From NCBI GenBank assembly GCA_949284715.1, contig CASDWH010000020.1, positions 1 to 64,000 on the forward strand: a stretch of DNA of 64,000 bases, given 5' to 3'. Below are positions 23,905 to 33,928 of the stretch, piece by piece; the first letter of the stretch is position 1, and each line of letters begins with the position of its first letter. A program made the translations under genes and the position numbers. This stretch comes from an uncultured bacterium. GTDB taxonomy: Bacteria; Cyanobacteriota; Vampirovibrionia; Gastranaerophilales; Gastranaerophilaceae. The notes beneath the pieces were generated by a model that ran no database searches, was not told where the DNA came from, and saw only the letters and a program-made list of their open reading frames with translations.

Positions 23905-26874
23905 TTAGTTGTGGTATTTCATTAATAGTTTTGCAATAATATCAAGGAATGATTTTTGATAAAAATCACTCTTAGCAATACATGTTTCTGCACCAAGGTC
24001 TAATACTTTTTTAGATGTTTCTTTATCTACCATACTGCTGACGATTACTACAGGTATATCTGCATACATTTCGTCATTTTTTAAACGTGTAAGGAATTCT
24101 ATACCGTCCATTTTAGGCATAGAAATATCACTGACTATTAAATCGTAATGGTTTAATTTAAGTTTATTAAATGCATCAAACGGGTCATCTGCTTCATCTG
24201 TAATATACCCTGCGGCCTTTAAGATATTTTTTTCCATAGTTCTTGTTGTCAAGGAATCGTCAACAACCAGAATTCGTTTAAATGACAGTATATCTGCCGT
24301 TAAAACTTTCGGTGAAGCTTGTATGTCTGCCTGTGCTGCTGTAATATTTTTTACCATTTCCTGAATATTTAAGATTAAACATAGCTCTCCGGAAGCAAGG
24401 TTTGTAATACCGGAAATATTTTTTACTTTGTATAACGGCGGTGCCAGTTTCTTTTGCAAAATATCCTGGTCGCCAAATAAAGCGTCTACAATTAAACCTA
24501 TTTGTTTTTGTTCAGATTCGATTACAAGAATAATTTCTTTTTCTCTGCGTTCGGTTGATTTTAAGTTTAATACATCAGAAAGATAATATACAGACAGAAT
24601 TTCGCCGTTGTGCTGTATAGAAAGATTTCCGTTGTTAGAAGCGATATCTTCAGTTTTCTTTAGTATGAATGTAGATATAACCTGTATAGGGATTGCAAAT
24701 GTCTGATTTGATACCCTTACAAGGAAAACTCTAAGTGTAGTCATTGTTACGGGAATTTCAATATGTACGCAGCTCCCTTTTCCGAATTCCGAAATTATTT
24801 TTACTTTGCCGTTTAATTGTGAAATCTTTGTTTTGACAACATCCAGACCAATCCCCCTGCCTGAAATACTGTTTATGGAATCTCCTGTTGTAAATCCGGG
24901 CCAGAATATTATATTCATTATTTCGTCATCAGTCATTGAATCAATCTCTTCTTGAGTTAAAAATCCATGGCTTAAAGCTCTTTCTTTTATTTTGTTGAGA
25001 TTGAACCCTTGACCGTCATCTATAACATCAAGTATAACTTTGTTATCATCCTGGCGCGCACACAACATAATTTTACCCATAGGATTTTTCCCTTTTGCAC
25101 GCCGGTCTTCAGGATGCTCAATTCCATGGTCAATTGCGTTTCGCAAAATATGAATTAGCGGGGTTTTTATTTCTTCAACAATTTTTTTATCAGCGCTTGT
25201 ATCGTTGTCTTCTATAACAAATTCTATTTGTTTATTTTTTTCATTTGCGATATCCCTGACCATTCTTGAAAAAGAATGCAAGACTGTTGATATTGGTAAT
25301 ACACGTATATTCTTAACCATTGACTCCATTTCATCAATGATTAGGCGCATTTTCATGTCATCCTCTTTGGTAACTCTTGATAGTGAAGTAAGGTCATAAA
25401 TAGTTCTTGATAAGTTTTGTGAAACTTCTGAGAGCAGCATAAAAATCTGTTTTACGAAAGTAATTGAGAATTGGTCAACCGTATTAACCTGTAAATATTT
25501 TCTATGATAGTATTTGAGGTGGTTAATTGCTTTGAGCAGGTCTTTTTGCCACAATTCGCTTGCCGAACGAATGGTATCAATTTTATCAAGATGTTTTTCT
25601 GTTTTTATTTTCGTAATAATTAATTCTCCGAGTTGATTAATCAGCATATCAAGCTTTGCGGAGTTGACGTGTATATTTTTAATTTCGTTATTGTTGTTGG
25701 AGGTGTTGTTAGATGATTGGGTTTTGACCGAGATTCCTTTGGTTTCAATAATACCTATATCTTTTTTGTAATCCAGTTCAAGAAGCTGTTTGGTAATTTC
25801 CAGCTGCTGGAGTATTAATTCTACATCGACATTGTCGCCTGATGTTGCGCAGCTTTCAATACTGCTTTTTAGTGTCATAACCATTTGTTCTTCAAGCGTA
25901 ATATCATTGTCTTTTATAAAGTTAAGTATCTCAATTACTATAGAAATTATTTCTGTAACTGTCTGGTCTGTATTGATAGCTTTTATCTGATTTAATTCAT
26001 CTATAATTTCTGAAATATAAATGTTGTTATTTTGGAGAGAATATATTTTTTCTGCTATTTCAGGAAATGATACAGCGTTTTGGCTGTCCATACAAAAAGA
26101 GGTGTATTTTGAAGTCGCAATTCCCAGATTATTTCTTATTTCTAATATTTCACTTATTGTAAGTTCGCATGAGCTGCTTTGGACAAACTCCAATTTTACT
26201 TTTACACTTTCAAGCGGGGCTTTTACTTCATAGAATTCTTTACCCTGGAAACAGTTATATAATTCATCTATTATTAAGAATAAATCCCGAATTTCGTCAG
26301 ATACAACTTCCGGAACTATTGTGTCGAGAATTTCAAAAGCTTTAGAAAAGAGGGAATTAATATGGTCTTGTACGGATTCGGGCATGGCAATACCGAACGA
26401 AGAACTTCCTGTGTCTATGATATCAATATTTTCATCAGAGGGTTTTTCTCCGTTTAGTTCAAAATGTAAAAGCTGGGAGTCGCTTATTTTTTGTAGTTTT
26501 TCAGTTTCTGTATTATAGCGGACATCTATATATTCTTTTTTGCGGGTAATAGATTGTTTTATGTATTCCGCAATAAGGTCAATAGTACTGCTCAAATCCA
26601 TAACAAGATTTGTTGATAAAGTTATGAGGTTATCTCTTATGCCGCTTATTATATCTTCAATAAGGTGTAAAAGGTTCTGGATATTTTCAAAACCTATCAT
26701 CCTAACAGCACCTTTGAGTCCGTGAACATCTCTGAAAATATCCATTAACAAGTCTTTGTCATCTAGATTATTTTCAAGCTTGGAGAATTTTTCGTATAGG
26801 GACTGTATTAATTCATCGGTTTCTGTTTGAAATACTTCAAATAATTCTTTTAGCTCTTTCTCTGAATAGTCCAA
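23905..26874 (-). CDS. cheA: CheA-type histidine kinase with C-terminal receiver (CheA-REC)
   Basis: The 989-residue protein has, in order: Hpt with phosphohistidine H51 (DVHGLKGAVRM), a long helical region, the dimerisation segment (about 395-500), the HATPase with N-box HILRNAIDHGIEHPEDR and GRGIGLDVVK, a CheW-like domain (about 695-830), and a receiver from residue 866 with D916 (VSDISMPKMDG). Fused receivers of this kind are frequent in cyanobacterial and type IV pilus chemotaxis kinases. Start is TTG after GAGGAA inside the end of the MCP gene. The fused receiver may act as phosphate sink or output, as no separate CheY is adjacent. Confidence 0.95.
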   Translation of the reverse strand: MDYSEKELKELFEVFQTETDELIQSLYEKFSKLENNLDDKDLLMDIFRDVHGLKGAVRMIGFENIQNLLHLIEDIISGIRDNLITLSTNLVMDLSSTIDLIAEYIKQSITRKKEYIDVRYNTETEKLQKISDSQLLHFELNGEKPSDENIDIIDTGSSSFGIAMPESVQDHINSLFSKAFEILDTIVPEVVSDEIRDLFLIIDELYNCFQGKEFYEVKAPLESVKVKLEFVQSSSCELTISEILEIRNNLGIATSKYTSFCMDSQNAVSFPEIAEKIYSLQNNNIYISEIIDELNQIKAINTDQTVTEIISIVIEILNFIKDNDITLEEQMVMTLKSSIESCATSGDNVDVELILQQLEITKQLLELDYKKDIGIIETKGISVKTQSSNNTSNNNNEIKNIHVNSAKLDMLINQLGELIITKIKTEKHLDKIDTIRSASELWQKDLLKAINHLKYYHRKYLQVNTVDQFSITFVKQIFMLLSEVSQNLSRTIYDLTSLSRVTKEDDMKMRLIIDEMESMVKNIRVLPISTVLHSFSRMVRDIANEKNKQIEFVIEDNDTSADKKIVEEIKTPLIHILRNAIDHGIEHPEDRRAKGKNPMGKIMLCARQDDNKVILDVIDDGQGFNLNKIKERALSHGFLTQEEIDSMTDDEIMNIIFWPGFTTGDSINSISGRGIGLDVVKTKISQLNGKVKIISEFGKGSCVHIEIPVTMTTLRVFLVRVSNQTFAIPIQVISTFILKKTEDIASNNGNLSIQHNGEILSVYYLSDVLNLKSTERREKEIILVIESEQKQIGLIVDALFGDQDILQKKLAPPLYKVKNISGITNLASGELCLILNIQEMVKNITAAQADIQASPKVLTADILSFKRILVVDDSLTTRTMEKNILKAAGYITDEADDPFDAFNKLKLNHYDLIVSDISMPKMDGIEFLTRLKNDEMYADIPVVIVSSMVDKETSKKVLDLGAETCIAKSDFYQKSFLDIIAKLLMKYHN

Positions 26875-26877
26875 AGC

Positions 26878-27924
26878 TTATTCCTCTGTTGCAGAATTTT
26901 TAATATCTGTGGAGATATTGTTAATTTCTGCTAATTTACTGGTGCTTATTTCAAGTGTTTTTGTAAGACTGGAGGAACTGTTTCTTGCTTCATCAATAGA
27001 TTGTGCAAGTTTATTGAGCAGCTCATCCTGTTTTCTTGAGTTTGTGTTAATTATTTCAAAAGAAGATTGAATCTCGCTTACTAGATGAACAAGTTTTTCT
27101 GAATTAGAACTTATTGAATTTATTTCTTTCAGAACTGCTTCTATTTCTTTAGAGCCTTCTTCTGTAGCCATAACGGTTGAATTAGTTGCATATTGGATAT
27201 TGCTGGTAAGCGAGGTTATTTTAGTAATAGCTTGTTTGGATTCATCTGCCAGTTTTCGTATTTCACCGGCGACAACTGCAAAACCTTTCCCGTGTTCCCC
27301 TGCTCTTGCCGCTTCTACTGCGGCATTGAGAGCCAGCATATTGGTTTGTTCTGCGATGTCTTCTACAACACCTATGGTGCTGCCTATTTGCTGTGTATGT
27401 TCAGACAATTCCAGAACCAGTTCTGCAATCATCTGGATTTTTTGTCTTAGAACAACCATTTTTTCTATATTTGCATTTATAAAGTCATATTCCTTTTGAG
27501 ATACATTTAAGGATTGGCTGGTATTTTTTTCAGCAGCCTGGGAGGTTGATGAAATTTGTTCCAGGTATGTTTTCATTTTTTCAATAGTACCTGCTCCGTT
27601 AAGTAAATCATTAAGACAGGTGCTGATGGTATTACGTTCGTTTTCAAGATTGTTCAGCACGTCAGACATTACGTTAGACATTGCACCTGCCTGTTTCCCC
27701 AGGCTTTTATTTATTTTTGCGGCGAACCATTTGATAGCAAAAATTTCAGCAATTACGAAGAAAATAATGCACATCAGTATACATACTAATACGTCATAGC
27801 CTTCTACATTATGCTTAACCATAAATCCGCTAAACAGCAGACATATAGCTGCAAATACCGCCAAATCAATTATAAATTTGCCGGCGAGTCTTTTTTCTAA
27901 AACTGAATTTAATGATATTCTCAC
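26878..27924 (-). CDS. Methyl-accepting chemotaxis-like receptor, no sensor domain
   Basis: The 348-residue protein has two membrane helices (about 18-36 and 44-64) with only a few residues between them, so there is no periplasmic ligand domain. The cytoplasmic part carries the MCP hairpin tip [39 protein letters not shown]. It can thus signal through CheA but probably senses the membrane or the cytoplasm. The start is GTG preceded by a G-rich stretch (GGGGGGCG). It is transcribed with cheA, three bases upstream of it. No CheR or CheB gene is nearby. Confidence 0.93.
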   Translation of the reverse strand: MRISLNSVLEKRLAGKFIIDLAVFAAICLLFSGFMVKHNVEGYDVLVCILMCIIFFVIAEIFAIKWFAAKINKSLGKQAGAMSNVMSDVLNNLENERNTISTCLNDLLNGAGTIEKMKTYLEQISSTSQAAEKNTSQSLNVSQKEYDFINANIEKMVVLRQKIQMIAELVLELSEHTQQIGSTIGVVEDIAEQTNMLALNAAVEAARAGEHGKGFAVVAGEIRKLADESKQAITKITSLTSNIQYATNSTVMATEEGSKEIEAVLKEINSISSNSEKLVHLVSEIQSSFEIINTNSRKQDELLNKLAQSIDEARNSSSSLTKTLEISTSKLAEINNISTDIKNSATEE

Positions 27925-28012
27925 GTTACGCCCCCCAAAAAAATATGGTTTTTTCTTCCAATTTATTATAGAATAATTGTATAATAAAAATCATAAAATT
28001 GGAAGGTCAAAA

Positions 28013-29467
28013 ATGTCACCCAGAATTTTAGTTATTGAGGATAGCGAAACACAGTTAAAGTTTTTAAAAGACAAGTTAGAGGGAAAAGGGCTTGAAGTTG
28101 TAACGGCAATGGATGGGATTGAAGGGTACCAAAAAGTCTATGAAGCTCATCCTGATTTAATCATTGCTGATGTGGTGATGCCGAATATAAACGGGTATCA
28201 GCTATGCCGGATGCTTAAAAATACAGATGATACCAAACAGATACCAATAATTCTTTTGACTATTCTTGATAAGAAAATTGATAAATTCTGGGGTAAAAAA
28301 TCGGGAGCGCAGTTATTTCTTTCTAAAAGTATTGATTTTGAAGAGTTGTACGGGCATGTAACGGCTGTTATAAAGCGATATCCGGTTTCTGAGGAATATA
28401 AGGAGAATTTGCAGCACCAGATTATAACAAGAGATTCTGCGCAAACCCACCTTAATAACGTGTTAAATGATTTGCTGCTGAAAACCATATTTTCTAATGA
28501 ATTTAGAAACTTGAGCGATTTTCTTAATTATGAAAAGGTTATGGTTGAGAAAATTTTTTCGCTGCTGAGTTCGTTTATGGAGTATAACATTGCAGGGATA
28601 TTTTTCCCGTCGCCGGATTCTTTGGGCGAAAATATTTTATACCTTGATACGCTTGGCAGGAATGTATCAAAACGGGTTTTGTCAGATATACATTATGATT
28701 TCTTTAAGCGTTTATCAGAGTATAAAGAAATTAAGTCGCCAAAATTTGAAATTGTCCGCGTTTTATTTGGAAAAGAAGTTGAATATGAATACAGCGACTT
28801 TGCTTCCAAGATAGTTATTCCGCTTATTTATGATAAGAAATTAATCGGCGGAATTTGTTTTTACACAAAAGAGGATATTAATTATTCTTCGTTTAAGTTC
28901 TTTGACATAATGATTACAGAACTTTTAACAATTTTTAAAATGAAGTATCAGTATGCGGAAAAGGAGCTTATGTCTGTGCTTGACGGTTTAACCGGATTGT
29001 ATAACCGCAGACAGTTTGAACTTAATCTTGAACAGGAGTTTAACCGGACAAAACGCCATCCTTCTAATTTTAGTCTTGCAATTCTCGATATTGACTTTTT
29101 TAAAAAAGTTAATGATACATACGGACATCAGTACGGAGATTATGTATTAAAAGCCGTTGCGGATATTTTAAAAAATTCTTTCAGGAAAACAGACCTTCTT
29201 TACAGATACGGCGGTGAAGAACTTGTTATTATTATGCCGGAAACGTATATTGATAATGCTTTGATACCGATTCAAAGATTAAGGCAGGCAATTGAAGATT
29301 ATGAGTTTGATTATAACGGTATAAAGACGCATCAAACTGTAAGTATCGGGTTAAGTATGAATTATTCTGAGTTTGAAACTCATACTGCTATATTAAAATC
29401 TGCTGATGAAGCTTTGTATAGAGCAAAAGAATCCGGCAGAAACAGGGTAATTGTTTATGAGCAGTGA
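28013..29467 (+). CDS. Response regulator with GGDEF output (diguanylate cyclase)
   Basis: The 484-residue protein has an N-terminal receiver with D53 (IADVVMPNINGY), a GAF-like middle (about 150-310), and a GGDEF domain with GGEEL at 400-404. An RxxD I-site (RKTD) lies five residues before it, so product inhibition by c-di-GMP is likely. It would make c-di-GMP when phosphorylated. The ATG at 28013 follows GGAAGG; the frame extends to a TTG at 27977 but that lies on the likely promoter (TATAAT at 27980-27985). It is divergent from the MCP-CheA operon and overlaps the next CheW gene. Confidence 0.92.
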   Translation: MSPRILVIEDSETQLKFLKDKLEGKGLEVVTAMDGIEGYQKVYEAHPDLIIADVVMPNINGYQLCRMLKNTDDTKQIPIILLTILDKKIDKFWGKKSGAQLFLSKSIDFEELYGHVTAVIKRYPVSEEYKENLQHQIITRDSAQTHLNNVLNDLLLKTIFSNEFRNLSDFLNYEKVMVEKIFSLLSSFMEYNIAGIFFPSPDSLGENILYLDTLGRNVSKRVLSDIHYDFFKRLSEYKEIKSPKFEIVRVLFGKEVEYEYSDFASKIVIPLIYDKKLIGGICFYTKEDINYSSFKFFDIMITELLTIFKMKYQYAEKELMSVLDGLTGLYNRRQFELNLEQEFNRTKRHPSNFSLAILDIDFFKKVNDTYGHQYGDYVLKAVADILKNSFRKTDLLYRYGGEELVIIMPETYIDNALIPIQRLRQAIEDYEFDYNGIKTHQTVSIGLSMNYSEFETHTAILKSADEALYRAKESGRNRVIVYEQ

Positions 29468-30452
29468 GTTTCTTCTTGAACAAAATAAAAATAACCACTT
29501 GTATTTCAGAGTGGGTGATAATAAGTATGCTGTTAATTCAAACAGTGTTCTGGAGATTATAAAACTGCCTTTGCTTGATTATCCGCAACGGCTTCCAAAT
29601 AATATTGTAGGTTTGATGAAGTATAACCATTTTGTTATTAACGTTGTAGATATACGTTTTTATTTGAATATACAGCCGACACCGTATACCACGGCTAATG
29701 AAGTAGTGATAATAAAAACAGATGAAACTATTATTGGCATTGTTGTTGACAAAGTAGAAGGAATTTTACCTTTTGTTACAAGCAAAGTAGATTCTCTTCC
29801 ATTTATAGATAAAAGAATGCTTATTGATGCCCTGTATAAATTGAATGATGAAACAATATTTATAATAAATATTTTTTCTTTAGAAAGTATAATCAAGGGT
29901 TCGGATTCTTTTGAACCGTATAATGTACAAACATTGTTTCCGGCGGATGAATCATCAAAATCATTGTTTGCGCTTCGTTCTACGGAGCTTGCAGAAAAAG
30001 AAAAATTTCAATTTGTTCATGAAATCTATACAAAAGACAAGTTTATATCATTTATGCTTAATAATAATCACTATGGTATAAAACTGCGATATATTAAAGA
30101 GGTTTTAAAAGACACAAATATTATAAATGTTCCCTGTACTCCGGATTTTATTAGAGGGATTATGAATTTGCGCGGTGATTTTATAGCTGTTATTGATTTG
30201 AAGAGATTTTTGAATATCTCTCCTTCAGTATATGAAGAAAAAAATCCTATAATAATTGTTGAAAATGAAGATTTAACGCTTGCTTTGTATATAGATAAAA
30301 TTAATGAGCTGTTTGAAATTCCGGATGAAATAATTCCTAAAAACAGTGAGAACAGTGTAAGTTTTGATATTATATACAAAGATAAAGTTCATACAATTTT
30401 AAATATAGACAGGATGTTAAAGGATAAGCGTCTGTTTATTACTGATATGTAA
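29457..30452 (+). CDS. cheW: Double CheW-domain protein
   Basis: The 331-residue protein consists of two CheW/SH3-like domains: about residues 14-145 (YFRVGDNKYAVNSNSVLEIIKLP ... GLMKYNHFVINVVDIRFYL) and about 190-325 (FISFMLNNNHYGIKLRYIKEVL ... GIMNLRGDFIAVIDLKRFL). CheW couples receptors to CheA; a tandem version could bridge two arrays partners. The ATG at 29457 lies inside the end of the diguanylate cyclase gene; a TTG two codons earlier is possible. The context makes it the adaptor for the MCP and CheA at 23905-27924. Confidence 0.9.
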   Translation: MSSEFLLEQNKNNHLYFRVGDNKYAVNSNSVLEIIKLPLLDYPQRLPNNIVGLMKYNHFVINVVDIRFYLNIQPTPYTTANEVVIIKTDETIIGIVVDKVEGILPFVTSKVDSLPFIDKRMLIDALYKLNDETIFIINIFSLESIIKGSDSFEPYNVQTLFPADESSKSLFALRSTELAEKEKFQFVHEIYTKDKFISFMLNNNHYGIKLRYIKEVLKDTNIINVPCTPDFIRGIMNLRGDFIAVIDLKRFLNISPSVYEEKNPIIIVENEDLTLALYIDKINELFEIPDEIIPKNSENSVSFDIIYKDKVHTILNIDRMLKDKRLFITDM

Positions 30453-30506
30453 GCTGTATTTTTGAATAAACTATGTTATAATAATTCTTGCAGCAAGAGG
30501 TTATTA

Positions 30507-32399
30507 GTGGATTTTATAAAGAAACTAAAGGAATTTAATAAACAGATAAACGATTTAGAATCCGGAATATATCTTGGAGAAAAGCGCTATCGCGAAATAT
30601 ATGAATTAAACCAGAAGCTTGAAGCTGAGATAGAAAAGAGAACAAAGGATTTAGAAACAGCAAATCGTCAAATGCTTACTTTGCAGCATATTCTGGATAT
30701 GATGACCGCGGCAAAGCCGTTGTCAGGAGTGTTGAATGCAATAGTCAGCAGCCTTCAGGGCGAGCTTGGATATTTATATAGCTGTATTATGCGGACATAT
30801 ACAGAAAACGGGCAGTTGTATTTAGAGGTAATAGCTCATTCTGATGATGAGTTAAGTACAAAAATAGAGTCAGTAATGCCTTTGTCGTTTTATGATACAA
30901 AAGTTGCTATTACTCCAAGTTCTGGTTTTGAAGAATATTTGAGTGCAAACAAGGTATATCATACTAATAATGTGAGTGAGTGTTTATATAGATTCTTCCC
31001 CGGAGCTGATACTAGAAAACTGGAACAGTTATTTACTTCGATAGGCTGTCGTTCTTGTATTTTAATTCCATTATCTTCAGATAAAGTTCATTACGGGTCT
31101 TTGATTTTATTATCTAAACGCGAAGATACAACAGATGCAGAATTAAGGTTTCTTGCCTTATTTGCCAGACAAATAGAGTTAGCAGTAACAATTTCAAACC
31201 TTTTTCATGCTGTTAAATCGCAGGCTGTTAGTGATCCGCTTACGGGATTGTATAACAGAAGGTATTTTGAAGATTGTATAAAAAAAGAAACAATCAGGGC
31301 AAACCGTCAAAATCAGAAGTTTTCAGTTATCGGACTTGATTTAGATTATCTTAAACAAATTAATGATAAATACGGACATAATTATGGTGATATTGCAATA
31401 AAAACCATAGCGGATGTATTAAAGAAAAATGCACGTTCTATAGATGTTGCTGCAAGAATCGGCGGGGAAGAGTTTAATATAATCCTTCCGGGTATTGACT
31501 CAGAGGGTGCAATGACTGCTGCGGAACGTATAAGAAAAGCAATTGAAAACCAGAACATGCCGGTTATAGGTAAAATTACTGCAAGCCTCGGTGTTGCGAC
31601 TTATTTTGAACAGACAGATGATGTTGATGAGCTGCTGGAGTTGACCGATCATGCGATGTATCAATCAAAACATGACGGCAGGAACCGCGTAACTCTTGCA
31701 AAGCCGACAAAGGATATATCGTGGCAGGAGGTTGCTTTCAATACATTTATGGACATTCTTGCAAAACACAGAGTGCCGCTTGATACAGATATTTCGGATA
31801 ATATTTCGCGCAAACTTGAAACTCTCGGGATTAATAATGACGGATTGTATACAATATCTGATACGCTTATTAAGCTTTATAACCCGAATTATACCCCGGG
31901 AATTACTAAATCCAAGGTTCTTCTTGCTAATTCACTTGCAAAACGTTTTGATATGCCGAAGGATAAAATAGATAATCTTAAAGTTGCAATTCTTCTTTAT
32001 GATATCGGAAATATTCTGCTTCCTAAACAGATTTTGCAAAAGAAAGATCCATTAACGGAGGCTGAAAAAGACAGGATTAAGAGTCATCCCGTAATTGCGG
32101 CAAGAGAAATTCTCGAACCGATTACCGGCATGAATACAATTCTTCCGATTATTGAGAATCATCATGAGAACTGGGACGGATCAGGTTATCCTCATGAACT
32201 TGCAGGAGAAGAAATTCCTATAGAATCTCAGATGATACTTTTAATAGATGCTTATTTTGCACTTCAAGAACCGCGCTCCTACCGGAAAGCGATGGATAAA
32301 GAACAGGCTGTTGATGTTATAAGAGCCGGCAGCGGGACTAAATGGAACCCTAAACTGGTTGAAGAGTTTATTTCTATAATTGAAACAGAAGAATTTTAG
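30507..32399 (+). CDS. GAF-GGDEF protein with degenerate HD-GYP domain
   Basis: The product has a coiled coil at the N-terminus, a GAF-like domain (about 60-235), a GGDEF domain with GGEEF and an upstream RxxD I-site (RSID), and a C-terminal HD-GYP-type domain (NHHENWDGSGYPHELAGEEIP). In the last domain the HD motif is changed: LLYDIGNILLP instead of LLHDIGKIGIP, so the first metal ligand is missing and hydrolysis of c-di-GMP is doubtful. The frame opens at a TTG (30462), but the GTG at 30507 has AAGAGG six bases before it and is preferred (630 residues). Third gene of the plus-strand signalling operon. Confidence 0.88.
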   Translation: MDFIKKLKEFNKQINDLESGIYLGEKRYREIYELNQKLEAEIEKRTKDLETANRQMLTLQHILDMMTAAKPLSGVLNAIVSSLQGELGYLYSCIMRTYTENGQLYLEVIAHSDDELSTKIESVMPLSFYDTKVAITPSSGFEEYLSANKVYHTNNVSECLYRFFPGADTRKLEQLFTSIGCRSCILIPLSSDKVHYGSLILLSKREDTTDAELRFLALFARQIELAVTISNLFHAVKSQAVSDPLTGLYNRRYFEDCIKKETIRANRQNQKFSVIGLDLDYLKQINDKYGHNYGDIAIKTIADVLKKNARSIDVAARIGGEEFNIILPGIDSEGAMTAAERIRKAIENQNMPVIGKITASLGVATYFEQTDDVDELLELTDHAMYQSKHDGRNRVTLAKPTKDISWQEVAFNTFMDILAKHRVPLDTDISDNISRKLETLGINNDGLYTISDTLIKLYNPNYTPGITKSKVLLANSLAKRFDMPKDKIDNLKVAILLYDIGNILLPKQILQKKDPLTEAEKDRIKSHPVIAAREILEPITGMNTILPIIENHHENWDGSGYPHELAGEEIPIESQMILLIDAYFALQEPRSYRKAMDKEQAVDVIRAGSGTKWNPKLVEEFISIIETEEF

Positions 32400-32412
32400 G
32401 ACAGGGAAAGTT

Positions 32413-32706
32413 TTACCCTAGTGTTTCTTGTACCAGTTTTATTTTAGCTGTGTCTTTGGTTCTTAAAAGAATAGTTTTTTCTTTAGAGGTTTCCCCTTTA
32501 ATAACTGAGATTGAAGTTTTAGGGATTTTAAAATACTTTGATAAATACTCAATAACGGCTTTGTTAGCTTTGTTTTCTACAGGCGGAGCCGTAACTTTAA
32601 GCTTAGCGGGCTGTTCTTTGTCACCGCCGATTACAAACCCGTTCATTGAAGAATTCGGTATAATCTTAAGAACTATGACTATTCCTTCATCTGTTAGTTT
32701 AAGCAT
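32413..32706 (-). CDS. DUF167/YggU family protein
   Basis: The 97-residue protein has the DUF167 pattern: VIVLKIIPNSSMNGF, LKVTAPPVENKANKAVIEYLSK, and VIKGETSKEKTILL. Its function is unknown in any organism. The frame extends 11 codons further up into the methyltransferase gene; the ATG at 32706 fits the family start. It directly follows the orphan methyltransferase on the same strand and converges on the GGDEF gene with a 13-base gap. Confidence 0.9.
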   Translation of the reverse strand: MLKLTDEGIVIVLKIIPNSSMNGFVIGGDKEQPAKLKVTAPPVENKANKAVIEYLSKYFKIPKTSISVIKGETSKEKTILLRTKDTAKIKLVQETLG

Positions 32707-32707
32707 A

Positions 32708-33583
32708 TTAAACTTTCTGAAAAACCATAATATATTCATGTTTAAAAATATAAAAACCGCCGGCTAATGCTCTGTATCTCCACAGGTTAGCAGTTTTCCC
32801 CTTCGCTCTTTCATTGCCCTGAACATCTTTTATTATGATGGCTTTTGTAATAAATCCCAGTTTATTCATTCTTGTCATACATTCAAAACCAAGAGGTATG
32901 TGCTGGGAGTTTGCATATTTGTCACCGATTATTAAAGCGGCAAACCGCCCCTTCTCCAATAGATTATACCCGTTTTGAGCTACTTTTTCAAACAGGTCGT
33001 AAAACTCTTCAGTAGTTGCACAGTTAGACAAATCCTCTTTTTTATCTGAAAACTTAATAATATCATCATAAGGCGGGTGAAGCATTAATAATTGAGCCTG
33101 CTTTCTTCCCATAATATCAAGTCTTGCTTTAATTTTTTCTACAGCATTATCGGAAGCAGAGTCGGCACAGATAATATTAACATCTGTAACAAGCTGTTTG
33201 GGAGTGAATTTTTTAGAAACCTCTTCAGCAAGTTCTTCTTTTAATTCTACCCCTATACATCGCCGGTTCATGTTAATGGCTTCGATTCCCGATGTTCCGG
33301 AGCCGAAAAACAAATCAAGAACAATATCGTTCTTTTTAGTAAACCTTTCATAAATCTGCTGTGCGATTTGCGGGATATAATTCCCGTGATACTCATTAGA
33401 GTGTCCGTGTTCTCTATCCCTTGACGGAAATTCCCAGAGTGTGTCTGTTTTTATATGGTCATATTCTCGCCAGGCTTTTAAATTAATATCACTGTATGCA
33501 GTTGTTTTGACTGCATTATTGTCAACGACTTTAAGATTATTGGCTTTCTTTTGAGCCTGTTTTAAATTACTCACTTTCCCCAT
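32708..33583 (-). CDS. Orphan DNA methyltransferase with HPPY motif
   Basis: The 291-residue protein has the AdoMet motif LDLFFGSGTSGIEA (89-102) followed by LLMLHPPYDDIIKFSD (165-180). HPPY stands in place of the usual D/N/S-PPY of N6/N4 methyltransferases, a variant that may change the activity. No restriction gene is adjacent, so it is either a regulatory (solitary) methyltransferase or a different RNA/DNA methylase. Base composition is like its neighbours. ATG at 33583; the first 35 residues are basic and probably flexible. Confidence 0.82.
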   Translation of the reverse strand: MGKVSNLKQAQKKANNLKVVDNNAVKTTAYSDINLKAWREYDHIKTDTLWEFPSRDREHGHSNEYHGNYIPQIAQQIYERFTKKNDIVLDLFFGSGTSGIEAINMNRRCIGVELKEELAEEVSKKFTPKQLVTDVNIICADSASDNAVEKIKARLDIMGRKQAQLLMLHPPYDDIIKFSDKKEDLSNCATTEEFYDLFEKVAQNGYNLLEKGRFAALIIGDKYANSQHIPLGFECMTRMNKLGFITKAIIIKDVQGNERAKGKTANLWRYRALAGGFYIFKHEYIMVFQKV

Positions 33584-33654
33584 GGTCTTAATATACTAAA
33601 TTTTAATCATTTTTAAATCAGGTATTTGAATGAGTTTTTTAGAAAATAAAAAAG

Positions 33655-33676
33655 CCCCCTGATTTTTGTCAGGGGG
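33655..33676 (-). terminator. Intrinsic terminator of the small glycine-rich ORF
   Basis: On the minus strand CCCCCTGA, six bases, TCAGGGGG then CTTTTTTATTTT. It lies 20 bases after the stop of the ORF at 33696-33896 and supports that this ORF is transcribed from the minus strand. Confidence 0.88.
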
Positions 33677-33695
33677 TGTGAGAAGTAATTAATTG

Positions 33696-33896
33696 TTATC
33701 TATAGAACGGCCCGTCTTGAACAGCAGTTACTCCGCCATTGTTAATATGGTAGTGTTCTCTCTCAACAATTCCGTCATCACCCTTAACTCCGGAAGGAGA
33801 AGATGGATCAAACTCTACGGTTGGATCTGTAAAGCCACTGCCGCCGCTGCCGCCGCCATAGCCGCCAGGATGGTCTAACGTCAGATAACAATCCAA
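33696..33896 (-). CDS. Small glycine-rich protein, unknown
   Basis: The 66-residue frame starts at TTG and has a glycine/serine run (PGGYGGGSGGSGF) followed by TDPTVEFDPSSPSGVKGDDG and a His-containing tail ending in DGPFYR. I do not recognise it. The minus-strand terminator 20 bases downstream argues that it is real; the lack of an ATG or clear ribosome binding site argues against. There is no signal peptide. The opposite-strand frame (33693-33878) has an Ala run and looks like a shadow. Confidence 0.45.
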   Translation of the reverse strand: MDCYLTLDHPGGYGGGSGGSGFTDPTVEFDPSSPSGVKGDDGIVEREHYHINNGGVTAVQDGPFYR

Positions 33897-33928
33897 TAAT
33901 ACTAAATATTATTTCATAATAATTACCT

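Noticed and set aside
33693-33878. Plus-strand ORF with an Ala run
   Set aside because: It lies antisense to the Gly-rich ORF and its composition follows from the other strand's GGC codons; the strong terminator nearby is on the minus strand.
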